A stretch of 64,000 nt of DNA from Epiperipatus broadwayi. Lineage: Eukaryota > Onychophora > Udeonychophora > Euonychophora > Peripatidae. The translations under genes were made by a program, and so were the position numbers. The first letter of the stretch is position 1. The number at the start of each line of letters is the position of its first letter. The notes below the pieces were generated by a model. It had not been told where the DNA came from. It was given only the letters and a program-made list of their open reading frames with translations, and did not search any database. The stretch spans positions 254,001 through 318,000 of the forward strand of contig JAQFVV010012974.1 in assembly GCA_028023455.1 (NCBI GenBank), given 5' to 3'. Shown here piece by piece: positions 1-11,099 of the stretch.

Positions 1-529
1 CCAACATCACTCTCACATTGTGTTAATGGTTTTCTGGTGACAATGTAATTAGTAATTAATCTAACAACTAACAATTAAATTCTTATTTTTGTCTTTAATT
101 TTTTAATTTTAAATTTTAATTGTGCCCACTGCTATTACTCACCTTTTAAAAATAAACTTGCGGACACTAAATGATTAATAATTGATTACATTCTTTTTTA
201 AAAAGCAAAAACAGAATGTGATTTAAAACGCAAAATTAACATGCACAATATTTGAACAAATTTATTATTATTATAATCTTGTAAAATTTAATGTGTGTAT
301 ACATAAAATGTGGAAATCATGATTTTAATTTCATTATTGCATAAAATCTTACTATTAAAAAGCACTGAAAATATTGAAATTACTAAGATGAAAGTCAAAT
401 TCCAATAATGTGCTATTACTTTCAATATACGCGAAATTTATTATTTAAAGTAATAGTGCATTATTGGAGTTTGACTTCCGGAGAAACGTGAATCGCTTTA
501 AATAAATCCACATAAAAAGAGACCCAGGT

Positions 530-530
<1 letters not shown>
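1..530 (+). mobile_element. Tigger-like TIR element, right part (cut by window edge)
   Basis: This stretch aligns by eye along its length with 57,690-58,324, where a complete copy lies. The copies share the 'gtgcccactgctattact' segment and the terminal GAGACCCAGGTG. That last motif is the right terminal inverted repeat, ends at 530 and is followed by TA, as expected for TA target-site insertion. The left end lies outside the window. No transposase reading frame is visible, so it is a non-autonomous element. The superfamily (Tc1/mariner, pogo/Tigger type) is inferred from the TIR and TA target. Confidence 0.75.
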
Positions 531-611
<81 letters not shown>

Positions 612-650
612 CAGTAGCAGTAGCAGTAGCAGTAGTAGTAGTAGTGATAG
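531..650. repeat. TTA/GTA compound microsatellite
   Basis: About 13 TTA units run into a GTA array with a few GCA variants. It directly follows the Tigger-like end. On its other side is the apparent 3' end of a non-LTR fragment that starts with TGTTTCAA at about 651, like the 3' end of the element at 39,151. Read on the minus strand this array would be that element's TAA-type tail. Apparent asparagine or leucine runs encoded here are microsatellite artefacts. Confidence 0.9.
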
Positions 651-1335
651 TATGTTTCAACAGCAATCTTTATTAATCCTTTGGGTCATTGATTGTAAGG
701 GTTCCATGTGCAATCATGTTGTACAGATTTTTATAGGATTCACATCCAGGGTTACAATAATCAGGTTTCAATGTATTTTTTTTACAAATGCTGCTACTAG
801 TTTTTGATACAGAGATGGATAGCAAGCTTAATCATTAAAGTTAAATAAATAGTTCAATATAAAACTGAACTTTATAGATGGATAGATATGACCTAATATT
901 GTAAATTTTGGCATCATATTGGAAGTTATTTACAGTCATTAAATTAATCTTGATTATTGTTTTTTAATTCTTAATCTTGTAGTATACTAGGAGATAATTT
1001 ATAATTCTTGTAGCCAGAAATCAAGCTATAAGTGCTTTACAAAGAGGAAAGTCAATTCAGAGTAGAATTACATATGATGGCAGGAGATAGATTGTGACAG
1101 ATGGGGAATAAATTTCATAATCTGCTGTATATGGAGTTGAAGACAATTAGTGAAGGTGAGTTTTGTTGAGAATAATGAATGGTACCATTGTATATGCTAT
1201 TCAATGTGATTATTGTTAAATTATGGTGTATTATAGATTGGATGGTTTAGTAGTGACTAGGTGGCAGCAAAAATATCTGGGGTGTGTGGCATTGTTGTGC
1301 CAGGTTTTGAATTGTTGGATCTTATAAGCTACTAT
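651..1335 (-). pseudogene. Non-LTR retrotransposon 3' fragment (same family as 39.15-44.4 kb)
   Basis: Read on the minus strand, 1,335-1,235 encodes a decayed C-terminus matching the end of the reverse-transcriptase protein at 39.4 kb: a HTPDIFAAT-like stretch corresponds to AHPDIFVAT there. The remainder down to 651 would be 3' untranslated sequence. The junction with the microsatellite has the same TGTTTCAA and nearby TTTATT (AATAAA on the minus strand) seen at 39,151. The fragment lies head to head with another piece of the same family at 1,440-2,058. The exact 3' UTR boundaries are inferred. Confidence 0.6.
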
Positions 1336-1439
1336 GGTGGAAGAAGACAGTTTTAATCTTGGTTAAGATAGTTCCCTACCCATCAATAAAGGTCTAGGTC
1401 TCCACAGCAACCAAATTCTATATCCAAAAGGTCACAAAT

Positions 1440-2058
1440 TCAATTGCATTAATTGATCAACAGTTCCCAACACTACAATTGTTATTATAAGAAATCTCTA
1501 TTGATAGACCTGCTTCTCTATCAGCTTCATTTCTCACAATACTTTAATGATCTATCCTATGAGCATCCAACCAATCAACATTACCCATGACTAATAAATA
1601 TGCATACTGACAAACATATACTATATCTGAATGCCAACAAAGATTATCCTTCTTCCATGCTTGGTATCAATAAACACCAGGTAATCTGCTCCTTTAAAAG
1701 ATGGTTCCTGGAGTCTACATTTTTCAATTTCCTGGTTTGTCTTAACCTACATGCATTGCCAACATCTCATTTTCTCTGGGACTGCCATCTCTATAAAAAT
1801 ATAAATCCATTCTGCACCTTATGTCATGTGGAAGAGGAAACCCATCAACATTCCTTTTAGAAATGTCAAGCCCTAAACCAAATCAGGACTATCATGGTAT
1901 GTACATATAGATGATCAGTTGCATATATACAACAGCTAATTCAATCCTATCAGAAGATACATCTTCCCACAGTATATGCAACAACTTTCATCCTGTATGC
2001 CTTCTGGTGCACTTGCTACTTCTTCACCATTGTCAACAACACCAGAACTCACCCAGCT
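1440..2058 (+). pseudogene. Non-LTR RT C-terminal fragment, inverted relative to its neighbour
   Basis: The plus strand encodes a decayed copy of the C-terminal zinc-knuckle region of the family seen at 39.4 kb. A short open stretch at 1,600-1,860 carries SMLGINKHQV, LNLHALPTSHFLWD and INPFCTLCHVEEETHQHSF. These align one-to-one with MLGINNRQL, LNLYALPTSYFLRY and IDPFCTLCHQAEETQQHLF in the better copy. A stop replaces the next codon, before KCQALNQIR. The match resumes around 'tgccttctggtgcac' and then stops at a (TTA)n tract. It is not functional. Its orientation is opposite to the 651-1,335 piece, as in a 5'-inverted (twin-primed) insertion. Confidence 0.75.
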
Positions 2059-2092
2059 ATTACTATTATTACTATTATTATTATATTACAAT
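2059..2092. repeat. Short TTA-rich microsatellite
   Basis: Imperfect CTA/TTA repeats sit exactly where homology to the retrotransposon fragment stops. Together with 531-650 they place this copy between TTA-type repeats on both sides. Confidence 0.7.
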
Positions 2093-3060
2093 AACATGTA
2101 TAGTCTTAGAAAAAGAGTCATGTTATTTAAATCATAGATTAAAAAAGTATTAATTATTTTTGGGAAATGACTTTGAGTATAAAGATGTTAGTTTTGATTG
2201 GGATTGCAAAAATAGCTGTTAATTATAGCATAGTTCTCTCACTTTTTGTGCATGAACTTCTTATAAATTCTTAATTAATAAAGTATTCATTTATTTAATA
2301 CCCATGTTTGAATGTAGCCATCATATCAAAAATGTATTAAAAAATTAAAATTTGAAGTCAGGTAATGTCATCAAGATTAAAATGTTCATTTTTAAGGATA
2401 TCTTTGGTATCAATACATCTGCATATATGAACCAGTGAATGAATGTGAAATAGCTAAATAATATAAATGCCTATGGTTCAGAAACTATGAGGAGAATCAA
2501 TACTGATGATAAACATTTTTTTTTTTTTTAAAAAAGTAAAAATTTTACTAGAAAAAAATCAATTTGAAAAGATGATAATGTGTCTAATAATGAATAAATA
2601 AATTATGATTCTTTTCATATGTGTAATTCCTATTTTATGAACTGTAATTCTACACTAGAGCCATCTATTATAAACCTGAATAGTCTAATACATATTAAAT
2701 AGCAAATAAGATGCTACCACTTAATTTTCACTGTAGTCCTACTTATATCTGAAGGTTTAAGACATGAGAAATAAAATGAATTACTTTTAATATTGAGGCA
2801 ATGCAATAACTTATCAATAAAAACTGTTACTATTATAAATGAATAAAAGGATCAAATAATAGTTTTACCTCGTTTTTTTACAATATACTACTCATCTGTG
2901 TAATTTTAAGTGCATTAAGAAATATAAACTAATGCCAACAATAAAATAAAAGGAGGATTTAAATCAAAACAATTAGAACAAGACTAACAACAAGTTCTGT
3001 GGTAGGATTGATATTAAACCACTAAACATCCCAGGATCACCATTCTTTATGCTTACACAA
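2093..3060. other. AT-rich DNA with no recognised feature
   Basis: I see no sustained coding signal, RNA gene or clear repeat. There are only short A and T runs such as those near 2,518-2,535. Confidence 0.5.
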
Positions 3061-3064
3061 GCTG

Positions 3065-3208
3065 TTTACACAGAGGCAAAACTCCCCATACAGTAGTGCC
3101 ACTCAGTGCAAGCCAGAGTAATCAATGGATGCAGGAGGGTTGGCAAATAAAATCTCTATCTAGGGCTGCACTGAATTGTGCTACTGTATGGAGGTTTGTC
3201 TCTGTGTA
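3065..3208. repeat. Small foldback element (family F2)
   Basis: The left arm (about 3,065-3,110) and right arm (about 3,167-3,208) are inverted copies: 'cacagaggcaaaactcc' and 'tactgtatggaggtttg' pair across a loop of about 55 bp. The inner sequence (GCCACTCAGTGCAAGCCAGAGTAATC) is the same module that heads the larger F2 copies at 25.55, 45.56 and 53.47 kb. No coding potential is seen. Confidence 0.7.
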
Positions 3209-3436
3209 CTGTGATAGATTGTGACATGATAGACATAAAAAAAGTTGAAAAGATGATTTGAGCAAAATTTTGAATTTATAATCATAGTCAATGCTGACAG
3301 TTTGTAGATTTAAAAGTAAGAATATAAGCTGTTGATTCTTTTCATTTCTGATTTTTGCATAATTATTTGATTTAAGAAAATGAAATAAATATAATAATCA
3401 AAATATTCTAGAATAAATACTAAAAAATGTAATGCA

Positions 3437-3753
3437 CCTATATAACATAAGAATAAAATCTTTGTTATAGCCAGTCTATGGCATTTTACACCATCTTAAG
3501 TAGCAATCAATATCAGTATGCTTCATATTAAAACATATAGAAAACACTTTTCTGTAAAAGAATAAAATTGAAGATCAGCCATTCTTTTATATCAGCATGA
3601 AATGTTCAAAAAACTATCAAATATACAATACTGCCACTTTATTAAATAATTGATGGTAGTATAGTAAGTAATAAAAAAGTTTTATTGCTACTTAAGATGA
3701 TGTAAATTGCCATAATCTGGCTACTGCAAAGATTTTATTTTTATTTTATATAG
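3437..3753. repeat. Foldback MITE-like element, about 317 bp
   Basis: The first and last 70 or so bases are imperfect inverted copies: 'cctatataacataagaata' at the left pairs with 'tattttatataggcat' at the right, and 'catcttaagtagcaat' with 'attgctacttaagatg'. The interior of about 170 bp has no ORF. No second copy was seen in this window. Confidence 0.65.
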
Positions 3754-3759
3754 GCATAT

Positions 3760-4560
3760 TAATTTTGGTACTTTAGTATTTGTTAAGCTATGATGTATTA
3801 CACTTAATGTGTTTTCTGCCGGTACGATTTCATCAAATATTAGATAAACGATATCATGGCAGGACTAATCTATGGGAATGGTTATTTTTTGATTGTGATG
3901 ACCCGTGAGATTTAAAAAGTCAAGAGACTTTTGTGAAATTTTGTCATTTCTCTATCTTTTGTGATTTTTCTATCAGCGTGAACACAGTGACTTTTTTGAT
4001 CATATTGAGAATATTTTCATATATTTCATATTTAATATTGACATTATATTGCTATATAGAGTGAATTTTTAACTAGTGATTTGATGATATTATAGTCATT
4101 TTCCACTGCCATTATTTGTAAGTACTTTTAATTTTGTTTCTTAATAATTAAATATAGTATGTTTTTATACATCACCATTACAGTTTTTTTTTTGTAGTGA
4201 TATTTGTGGTATTATTTTTTTAAAAATTGTACACATCTCCATACATATTTAATGCTTGCTTCTTTTACATTTTACTTATAAATTGTCCTTATTTTCACTG
4301 CAATATATATATATATATATATAATTTTATACAGGACCTTTTAAGACATTTTTTACATCGCCATTTGCACTGTATGACAGGCTTTATTTTGAAACATTAA
4401 CAGGCCAATAATTTTTTGCTTTCTGTTCTCCAACAATTTTTACAGATATTTTTAAAAAAATTATGAACCAACATTATTTTATAAATTACATTTTTAATTA
4501 CATTATATATTTCAGCACGTACCACAATTTATGAACTAATAACATTTTTTAAATTACAAT
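3760..4560. other. AT-rich DNA, no recognised gene
   Basis: It holds a short (AT)n tract at about 4,304-4,323 and T-rich stretches. No coding or RNA signal was recognised. Confidence 0.4.
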
Positions 4561-4604
4561 TTATAATTACATTAGACATTTCAGTGCGAAGCACTGGCAT
4601 GTGC

Positions 4605-4735
4605 AAGGGCGAATCCGATGGTTTGCAGATCCAAAGGATCAGATAATACATGCACTCATATGAGCAAACCAAGCTTTCACAGCATAGCACTGGAATGGGG
4701 GGGGATCCAATGGTTTGCTGATCCAAAGGATCAGC
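4605..4735. repeat. Two-unit duplicated motif, about 91-bp spacing
   Basis: The module ATCCGATGGTTTGC-AGATCCAAAGGATCAG occurs at about 4,612-4,642 and again, with three changes, at about 4,704-4,734. Each is preceded by an 'agca(c/t)tgg' segment. The module contains the internal palindrome GATCCAAAGGATC. Its function is unknown. Confidence 0.6.
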
Positions 4736-4769
4736 CAATACTAGTTTGAGAAAACTAACCTTTCAGCAC

Positions 4770-4870
4770 ATCGTATGGCTTCTTTAGTATTATTCTTGCT
4801 ATATCTTCTTTAGTATTGTTCTTGCTATATCTACTGAATGGCTTCTTTAGTATTTTTCTTGTTATGATGT
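4770..4870. repeat. Short tandem repeat, about 30-40 bp unit
   Basis: CTTCTTTAGTATT followed by a TTCTTG segment occurs three times in succession. This looks like local slippage and not a gene. Confidence 0.6.
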
Positions 4871-4902
4871 ATTATCCCAAAGATGTACTACTCTAATTTT
4901 TC

Positions 4903-4990
4903 GATCTTTAACATAACACCACATGATCTGCGGACAAATTTTAGTGATTAACTTTGTCTGCAAATCACTAGGAAATGTTATCTTAAAGAT
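4903..4990. repeat. Short foldback
   Basis: 'gatctttaacataaca' near 4,905 pairs with 'tgttatcttaaagatc' near 4,977-4,992. An inner pair, 'ctgcggacaaa' with 'tttgtctgcaaatc', extends the stem. The structure is a hairpin of about 90 bp with no coding content. Confidence 0.55.
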
Positions 4991-5029
4991 CAGCAATTTT
5001 TAAATTTCTCACTCTTGAGCCTAAGTACC

Positions 5030-5461
5030 TTAATCTCATTATTAAAATAAACTTAGAAGCCAAGCCCACAAATAAATTCCTTCATTTCAAAAGATTTTAC
5101 AATAAGATAGACCCTTTTTGTCAAATATGTAAAAGGCAAGAAGAGTCATTCAACCATATAATCTACTCATGCCCTGGACTCAGTAAAAATAAATTTAGCC
5201 ATATACCAAATCTTAAAGGTGAATTACCATAAAATCATGTCTATTAGGGAAGCCTTACAAACTAAACTTTCCATCTTTATTGTACATGCTATATGGAATG
5301 TTAGATGTAGACTATTGTTCACAGTACTTGTCCCGGATCCAGTCAGTCTTTTCATGAACACTATTAGGAAAGTAAAAAACAGAGATTTTATCATTGCATC
5401 AAAATTCTTGTATAATGAAATGTGGAAGTTAATTGATGTACCGGATCCATCGAATCAGTAG
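5030..5461 (+). pseudogene. Decayed non-LTR RT C-terminal (zf-RVT) fragment
   Basis: The plus strand encodes KIDPFCQICKRQEESFNHIIYSCPGLS near 5,105-5,180. This is a C-x2-C ... H ... C zinc-knuckle of the type found after the reverse-transcriptase domain in several non-LTR retrotransposon clades. A downstream open segment from 5,219 continues with FIVHAIWNVRCRLLF, matching the position of FVLYAFWCTRCTFAF in the element at 39.4 kb. Sequence identity to that element is low, so this is a different, older family. Stops and a frame change make it non-functional. Confidence 0.65.
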
Positions 5462-5805
5462 TAGCTAAGCAAAAGATGAATAATAGATTCAATTTGCATT
5501 AATGATGATAGGTGAATGGTAAAACTACATTAGTTTAATATTATTTATCAGAAGATAATCTATATATAAATGGTCCCAGACTGTTGAAGATGTGTAAAAC
5601 ATAATTTTTTTTCTGTTTTTTATAAGCATGTAAACATTATTTTTCATAAATAAAAGATTTTGAGATTAAAGATCAGAAGATTAGGTAATATGTCATAGCA
5701 AGAAAAATACTACAGTGCTTTCATTTTTTTCATGTTTATTCTAGAATATTTGATTTTTATATATATATACACGAAGTAAATGTTTATATGAATTGTTATT
5801 ATAAA

Positions 5806-6093
5806 AATGAACAGAAATCCAGGAGATAATATCACTTAAATAAAGATAAACTTTATCTTTTAATGTTACTAAAAAATTATCAATTGCTGCTAATTAACAA
5901 TTCCTGAGGCTAAGCAAGTTTTTGTCATAAACCTGTAATAGCTCTTTTATTGGGACTACTACAGGTTTATGAAAAAAGCTTGCTCAGCCTCAGGAATGGT
6001 TTAATTAGTAATAATTGATAATTACTTATTAAAATCAAAAGGTAAATTTTATCTCTATTTAATGAATGTTATCTCCTCATTTCTATTCATTAA
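5806..6093. repeat. Foldback MITE, copy 1
   Basis: Both arms are inverted copies. The left arm has 'aggagataat' and 'attatcaattgctgctaatt'; the right arm has 'aattagtaataattgataat' and 'gttatctcctcatttc'. 'Ttcctgaggctaagcaag' pairs with 'cttgctcagcctcaggaa' near the centre. A second copy is at 38,250-38,524. There is no ORF, so transposition would need enzymes supplied from elsewhere. Confidence 0.8.
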
Positions 6094-6139
6094 TAGATTA
6101 GAGTAGATTTGAACCAGACTTCAAGTTTTCTTTTGTCAT

Positions 6140-6310
6140 TCTTTTCATTTTTTACAACCAACACACATGACCACATACATGCTAAAAAGATTTGTGATCA
6201 TGGGGTGGATGACTAAAGCAGTTTGAAAATCTGGGTTCGAATTCCCTCTAAATGCATCTAGCTTAAAAGTATATAATATACTTGTATTTATATATAAATG
6301 ATGATTTTTA
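6140..6310. repeat. Partial copy of foldback family F1 (arm end)
   Basis: 'Acacatgaccacatacatg' and, at the other end, 'aaaatctgggttcgaa' followed by 'tatacttgtatttatata' match the arm ends of the F1 copies at 29.6, 48.5 and 50 kb. The inner part is missing. Confidence 0.5.
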
Positions 6311-6319
6311 GTAACAAAC

Positions 6320-7640
6320 TTGTACAAGGCTTTATCCTTTCTAATTATTATCATTGACTTAGGTCTGGTGTAATCATAATAAAAGCTTAAATAAATCAAA
6401 CATTGTAATTTCAATTTGAAAATATCTTCACAAGTATAAAATTATCTATTTATCCATTACGAATATAGGTATTGTCAGGATTTTCTTATGCAACATTTAT
6501 AACCAGAAAATCTTTTTAAAAAGAGGAAAGGTATATTCAAGTTTTTACATTTTCAACACTTTATCTGTCAGTAATCAATGGAAAATGATGAAGTCTCAAA
6601 TATCCAAAACATCCTTTAGGATGAAAGATACACAATGAGCTCTTTCACATCATAACAATTGTATAAATATTTTTTGCTTTAGTCAATCTCAAAAATATTG
6701 ATACACTATTAAAACCACGAAAATATCTTGACATATGCGAAATATGCAGTTTAGATTTATTGTATAGAGCTATTTTAATACTATTTGTTAATGCTTTTAG
6801 TTACTCAATACGACAACTCCTATTTCAACATTCTTAACAATGACATTCTTGTCAGAGTAAAAATGAAGAATAAAAATTACTAAAAATTTTAAGAGCTTAA
6901 GTCGATTATTAAAAATAATTTTGATATTATGCAATATTTTGTTTAATAAAGATTTTAATATTAAAAACTTAAAACTTCTTAGTAAATAAAACAAATTATA
7001 TTTTTTTTAAAAAAAATCTTTATTAAAAATCAAATTTCCTCTCTGTTACGTTTTACGAAGAAATTTCAACATGTCAACAAAACCATTTTAAAAACTGATA
7101 AAATAAATAAATCGCAATCATTTTTCAGATTATCAATATTTTTTTCTTAATAATAATGATGAATAATAATATAAAATAAATCAATAAACCAATTGCAAAT
7201 AATAATGTTAATAATCAATATTAAAATGCTCCGATCTAGTTTAATATCGTTTCTTCTATTATTCAATTATAGAGTTAAGCTAATGCAATCTATTATACTG
7301 CTTTAAATGTAAACAGATTTTTTTTTTAAAAAAAATAAATTTTTGATTCCATTTAAGGTGAATTAAAATTGGATTTTTTGTTATTTAAAAAAATAACAAT
7401 AGTTTATCAGAAAACTGTCAAGCAATTGTTAAACCAGAGAAAATTAGTAATGTTTAAGTAGAATTTAGAGTTATAATATTGACTGACAATGAATTTTTAA
7501 TATTTCTAAAATTAAAACAAAAATTGTCATGCAATTGTGAAATAGGCAGTTATAATGCTATATATATATATAGCATCCACTCAACTTCAACTCTATGAAA
7601 TAAAAACTGCTCTAGAAATAAGTTTTGCAATAACTGTTTA
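6320..7640. other. AT-rich DNA, nothing recognised
   Basis: Long A/T runs and no sustained coding signal on either strand. A short (TA)n tract lies at 7,559-7,572. Confidence 0.4.
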
Positions 7641-7679
7641 AACCCATATGGAAACTCCAAATATAAAATACTATGGTCT

Positions 7680-8950
7680 ATATTTCTGTTTATTTGATAT
7701 TTTGGGATGCTGTTTTCCAAATTTTTTTAGCAGAAAACTTTTCTTTCAGCAATACTTCAACACCGTGTTTAGTTGCAGCTCTCCAATCTATTCTTTTTTC
7801 TATTATATTTACCCAATAGAACCAATCATCATTTCACTTTTTTTGGAATTCCTTTGAAACTATCCTTATAATGAAGATAGGGTCTACCTCTTCCTTAAAA
7901 ATTATGTTCAAATTGATCATAACATACCTTTTCAGAAAGTCTAGCATTATTCATTAGTTTTATATGTACAATCCAATGAAGGAAAGATTTTATAAAAATG
8001 GACTTATAGTATCACATTCAGAAAGTTGATGACCATCTATATTGATTTTATGTCTTTACCATTGTATATTTAGACTTTTATAGATCACCCATAGATGAAA
8101 TATTTTTAATGAATTTATAGTGAATGAATAGAATATCCAAAATTTCATCCAAAAATTTAAATAGGATAACAGTTCTATACACAAATAACTTAGTTGTAGT
8201 ACTCATTTTTATGTAATAAATACTTTATCTTTTAATTTATTAAAAATATCTACAGTATATTGGAGTCTAAGTTGCACTTCCAAGTCTAAGTTCACCTTTT
8301 TACTTATAAAACTACTAAAGTATTTAAATTGGTTTACATTTTCAAATCTATAACTTTCTAAGCTAAAAGATGATTAGTAATTTTTTATTATTAGCTGAAA
8401 AAGAACTTAAATGTGTTTAAACATTAATTATTAAACTAAACTTTATTTGTTACATTCAACACATTAGTTTTATTCTGTAAATGCATTTTCTAAGTTGGAA
8501 AAAAAAAACATCATCATTAGCATACTGTAAATCCAAAAACCAAAGAGATGAAGTTTTTTTTCTTTCAATTGATTTAAATTAAAAATTTTATTATCAAAAC
8601 TTTATCACATCTTGATCTCTGTATCATTAAACCATCTATAAAGACTTTCTAAATAAAACAATGATAAAGTTAAAAGCAATATTGGAGCAACTATACATCT
8701 TTATTTAACACCGGATTTAATTTCAAATGCTTCTGATTTTCCATCATTACTAATAATACTTTAGCTCATTTCATCATGTAAAAGCAACATATTAATTGCA
8801 ATCAATGTCATAAACCTATTCAAATTTGTTTCAGATACATTAGGTAACAAAAACATTTCTGTACAACTTTTTTATACTGCACAACCACATTGAGTCTCTT
8901 GCAATTAATTATCTATGTCTAAAAAAAGCATATTCAATAAAATGTTTGAA
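7680..8950 (-). pseudogene. Heavily decayed non-LTR reverse transcriptase (minus strand)
   Basis: No long frame survives, but a series of conserved non-LTR RT landmarks can be read in order on the minus strand. These are: EAFEIKSGVK then a stop then RCIVAPILL (the 'GVRQG...SP' region) near 8,700; ESLYRWFNDTEI near 8,620; LQYANDDVFFF (the 'YADD' catalytic box, degraded) near 8,520; and NVNQFKYFSSFISKK with LRLQ...FNKLKDKVF (C-terminal 'FKYLGS' region) near 8,340-8,220. GRGRPYLHYKDSFK lies near 7,870, and RIDWRAATKHGVE near 7,760. Multiple stops and frame changes show a long-dead copy. It resembles elements ending in 'GRP..RYKD...DR..WR' (RTE/CR1-like). The clade is not resolved. Confidence 0.7.
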
Positions 8951-8959
8951 TGCCACTTA

Positions 8960-9735
8960 AATATAATAGATAATGAAAATAACAGCACCAAGCATTTATA
9001 CAACAACTTTTTTTTAATGACAAATTCGATCATTTGCTTATTTATTTTAAAAAATGGTCAAATGCTACTTATCTGTGCACAATGTGCTCTTTGATAACTT
9101 TTTCTCTGACTGCGAAATGTTTATTTTATATAAAACAAGTTCAAGTATGTTTTTGAATCAAATTCAGTATTGGGATATTGTGTTATCATTTGTTAGCATT
9201 ACATGACAATTGTTCAAAGATATTGGTATAACTTATGAGATCATGAAAGCAGAATTTAAGTTAGTCCATAAATTAATACAACATAAAGTCATACTTACAG
9301 AAATGCTGCTGGAGTTCAAAGATAATTTGTAACAACTTACACATTACATTTTAGCAAACACAGAATAATATATTCACTACAATACAATAAATTTCCTACT
9401 ATCATTCAAATATTTTAAAAAATACTTATATTAAAGTTACCATATATCTCTAAGACAAGAATAATATTTCAGTATGCTTTCTTGTTACAAATTGCATTTT
9501 TGTGCTTATGTCTTAAAATATTTTTCATCACACATACTTCAAAAAACTTAAATAAAGAGATATAAAAAAAAAAATAACACAGAAAGCTCATACATTTTTT
9601 ATTAAATGTAACACATGTGACTCTAAAGTTTAGGCTGGTCTGAAAATTGTATGTATGCTCAGTACTTTGGCTGATAGCAGATGGTTTTAATTAGCTAATA
9701 GAATTCATGAATCAAATGATTTTATCTTGTCAAGC
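8960..9735. other. AT-rich DNA, nothing recognised
   Basis: It may contain further decayed upstream parts of the retrotransposon relic at 7.68-8.95 kb, but I could not align any of it. No RNA gene was seen. Confidence 0.35.
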
Positions 9736-9737
9736 AT

Positions 9738-9832
9738 TGTTAGCCGAGAGGTCAGTGCAACTGCCTTGCAAGCAAGCAGTTGGTTTCAGATGGTTGTTGT
9801 GGGTTCGCCTCCTGCCGGTGCTATGACATATG
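9738..9832 (+). mobile_element. tRNA-derived SINE
   Basis: An internal RNA polymerase III box A-like sequence (TAGCCGAGAGG, about 9,741-9,751) is followed by a box B-like sequence (GGTTCGCCTCC, 9,802-9,812), then GCCGGTGCTATGACATATGG and an A run. The segment between the boxes holds a small duplication (GCAAGCAAGCAG). A related copy on the other strand at 47,822-47,902 shares the 'TGCTATGACATA' end. The acceptor stem does not fold as a functional tRNA, so it is scored as a SINE and not a tRNA gene. Confidence 0.7.
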
Positions 9833-9849
9833 GAAAAAAAAAGATTTTA

Positions 9850-10980
9850 ATTTCACTCATTGTTATGGACAATTTGATAGCAACTTCCATTATCTTACCA
9901 CAATTTGTTATAGCATTTTAATATGGATAGCTACATAAAATGGTCAATTATTTTACTTTATTAAATAAACAAATGTTTTGAATTTTTTTCTGATTTATTG
10001 CTATACTCATAATCAAAATCGATGTTATCAAAAAAATAAGTAGTGTATAAAATGCATGTGCATTTAAGCAATATATAACATTATAAGTTTATTAATTACA
10101 ATTCCCTTCATTAAATATTAAACAAATATTCTTGAACACTCATCAATATTTCGAAAAAATAAATCTCATATACTTGAGCCTTCCAATATAAAATTTCTGA
10201 GTTTAAGTAAAGTAAATTTAAAAATATGCAAACGACATTTCAATGATTTTAAACTAACCACAAACGCCTTTTTCTTTTATTTATGATTTCTAAATTAAAA
10301 CACATTATTTTTATGTATTTTTTGTAAGTAACTGTAGTTTGGCTTAAAACATAAAGCAAAGTAGATACACAATAAACTGTGAAAAAAACAAATATAAAAT
10401 TAATAAACACACAAATTTTCTGATATATTCGTGTGCATATACATATTTAAAAGTATATAGAAGACAGTCTATAATGTACGATAGAGTAGTTAATGAAAAA
10501 TATTCATCTCTCATCATGGCTGTGGAAATCCAGCTGTTTAATATCTATAGCTCATCTTAGAAGTAAAGATTGTTTATAAAATGCACACATAGTAAGAGAG
10601 AGTGATTATGGCTTCTGTGATGATGGATGGTTACAATGTAGTGAAGTTGAAAAAAAGGATACACTAATAAAAATTAAAATGTTGAAAAATATATGTGTGT
10701 ATGTGATTAATACTATTTCAAATTATAGTTGAAAGAAATAATTTGAAATATTATTGTTATGTGTGGGAATTAATGACTGTTATTTGTTAATTGAAGAATG
10801 GAGATTTAAACTGAAAATAAGGTGCCTTTGAAATTGTATTAGATCTTAAGTTTAATTTCCCAATTGTTCATTGTAATGCAGATATGAAAAATGTAATTTC
10901 TAATATTAATTATTATTTACAATATACAATACTTCATTGTAAGTTAAGTGTTACTTGCTATGTTATAATATATATATAGA
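9850..10980. other. AT-rich DNA, nothing recognised
   Basis: No coding signal, RNA gene or clear repeat was seen beyond short A/T runs. Confidence 0.35.
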
Positions 10981-10983
10981 CTA

Positions 10984-11085
10984 AATCACACTTTCAAACG
11001 TTTTTTTAGTATAAAGTCTGAACTTCAAACAGCCGGCACACAGAGGGCGTTGTTGAAAAAACAATGTTTGGAAGAGTGACTTAAC
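10984..11085. repeat. Short TIR MITE, about 100 bp
   Basis: AATCACACTTTCAAACGTTTTTT at the left is an inverted copy of AAAAAACAATGTTTGGAAGAGTGACTT at the right. Similar ends ('gtttggaagagtgattt') occur near 15,340-15,395, with a shared 'ggcg..gttgctgaaa'-like interior, so this is a small dispersed family. No ORF. Confidence 0.55.
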
Positions 11086-11099
11086 ATTTTGGATTTGAA

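Noticed and set aside
9738-9832. Functional tRNA gene
   Set aside because: Box A and B words are present, but the acceptor stem does not pair and the anticodon region contains an extra repeat.
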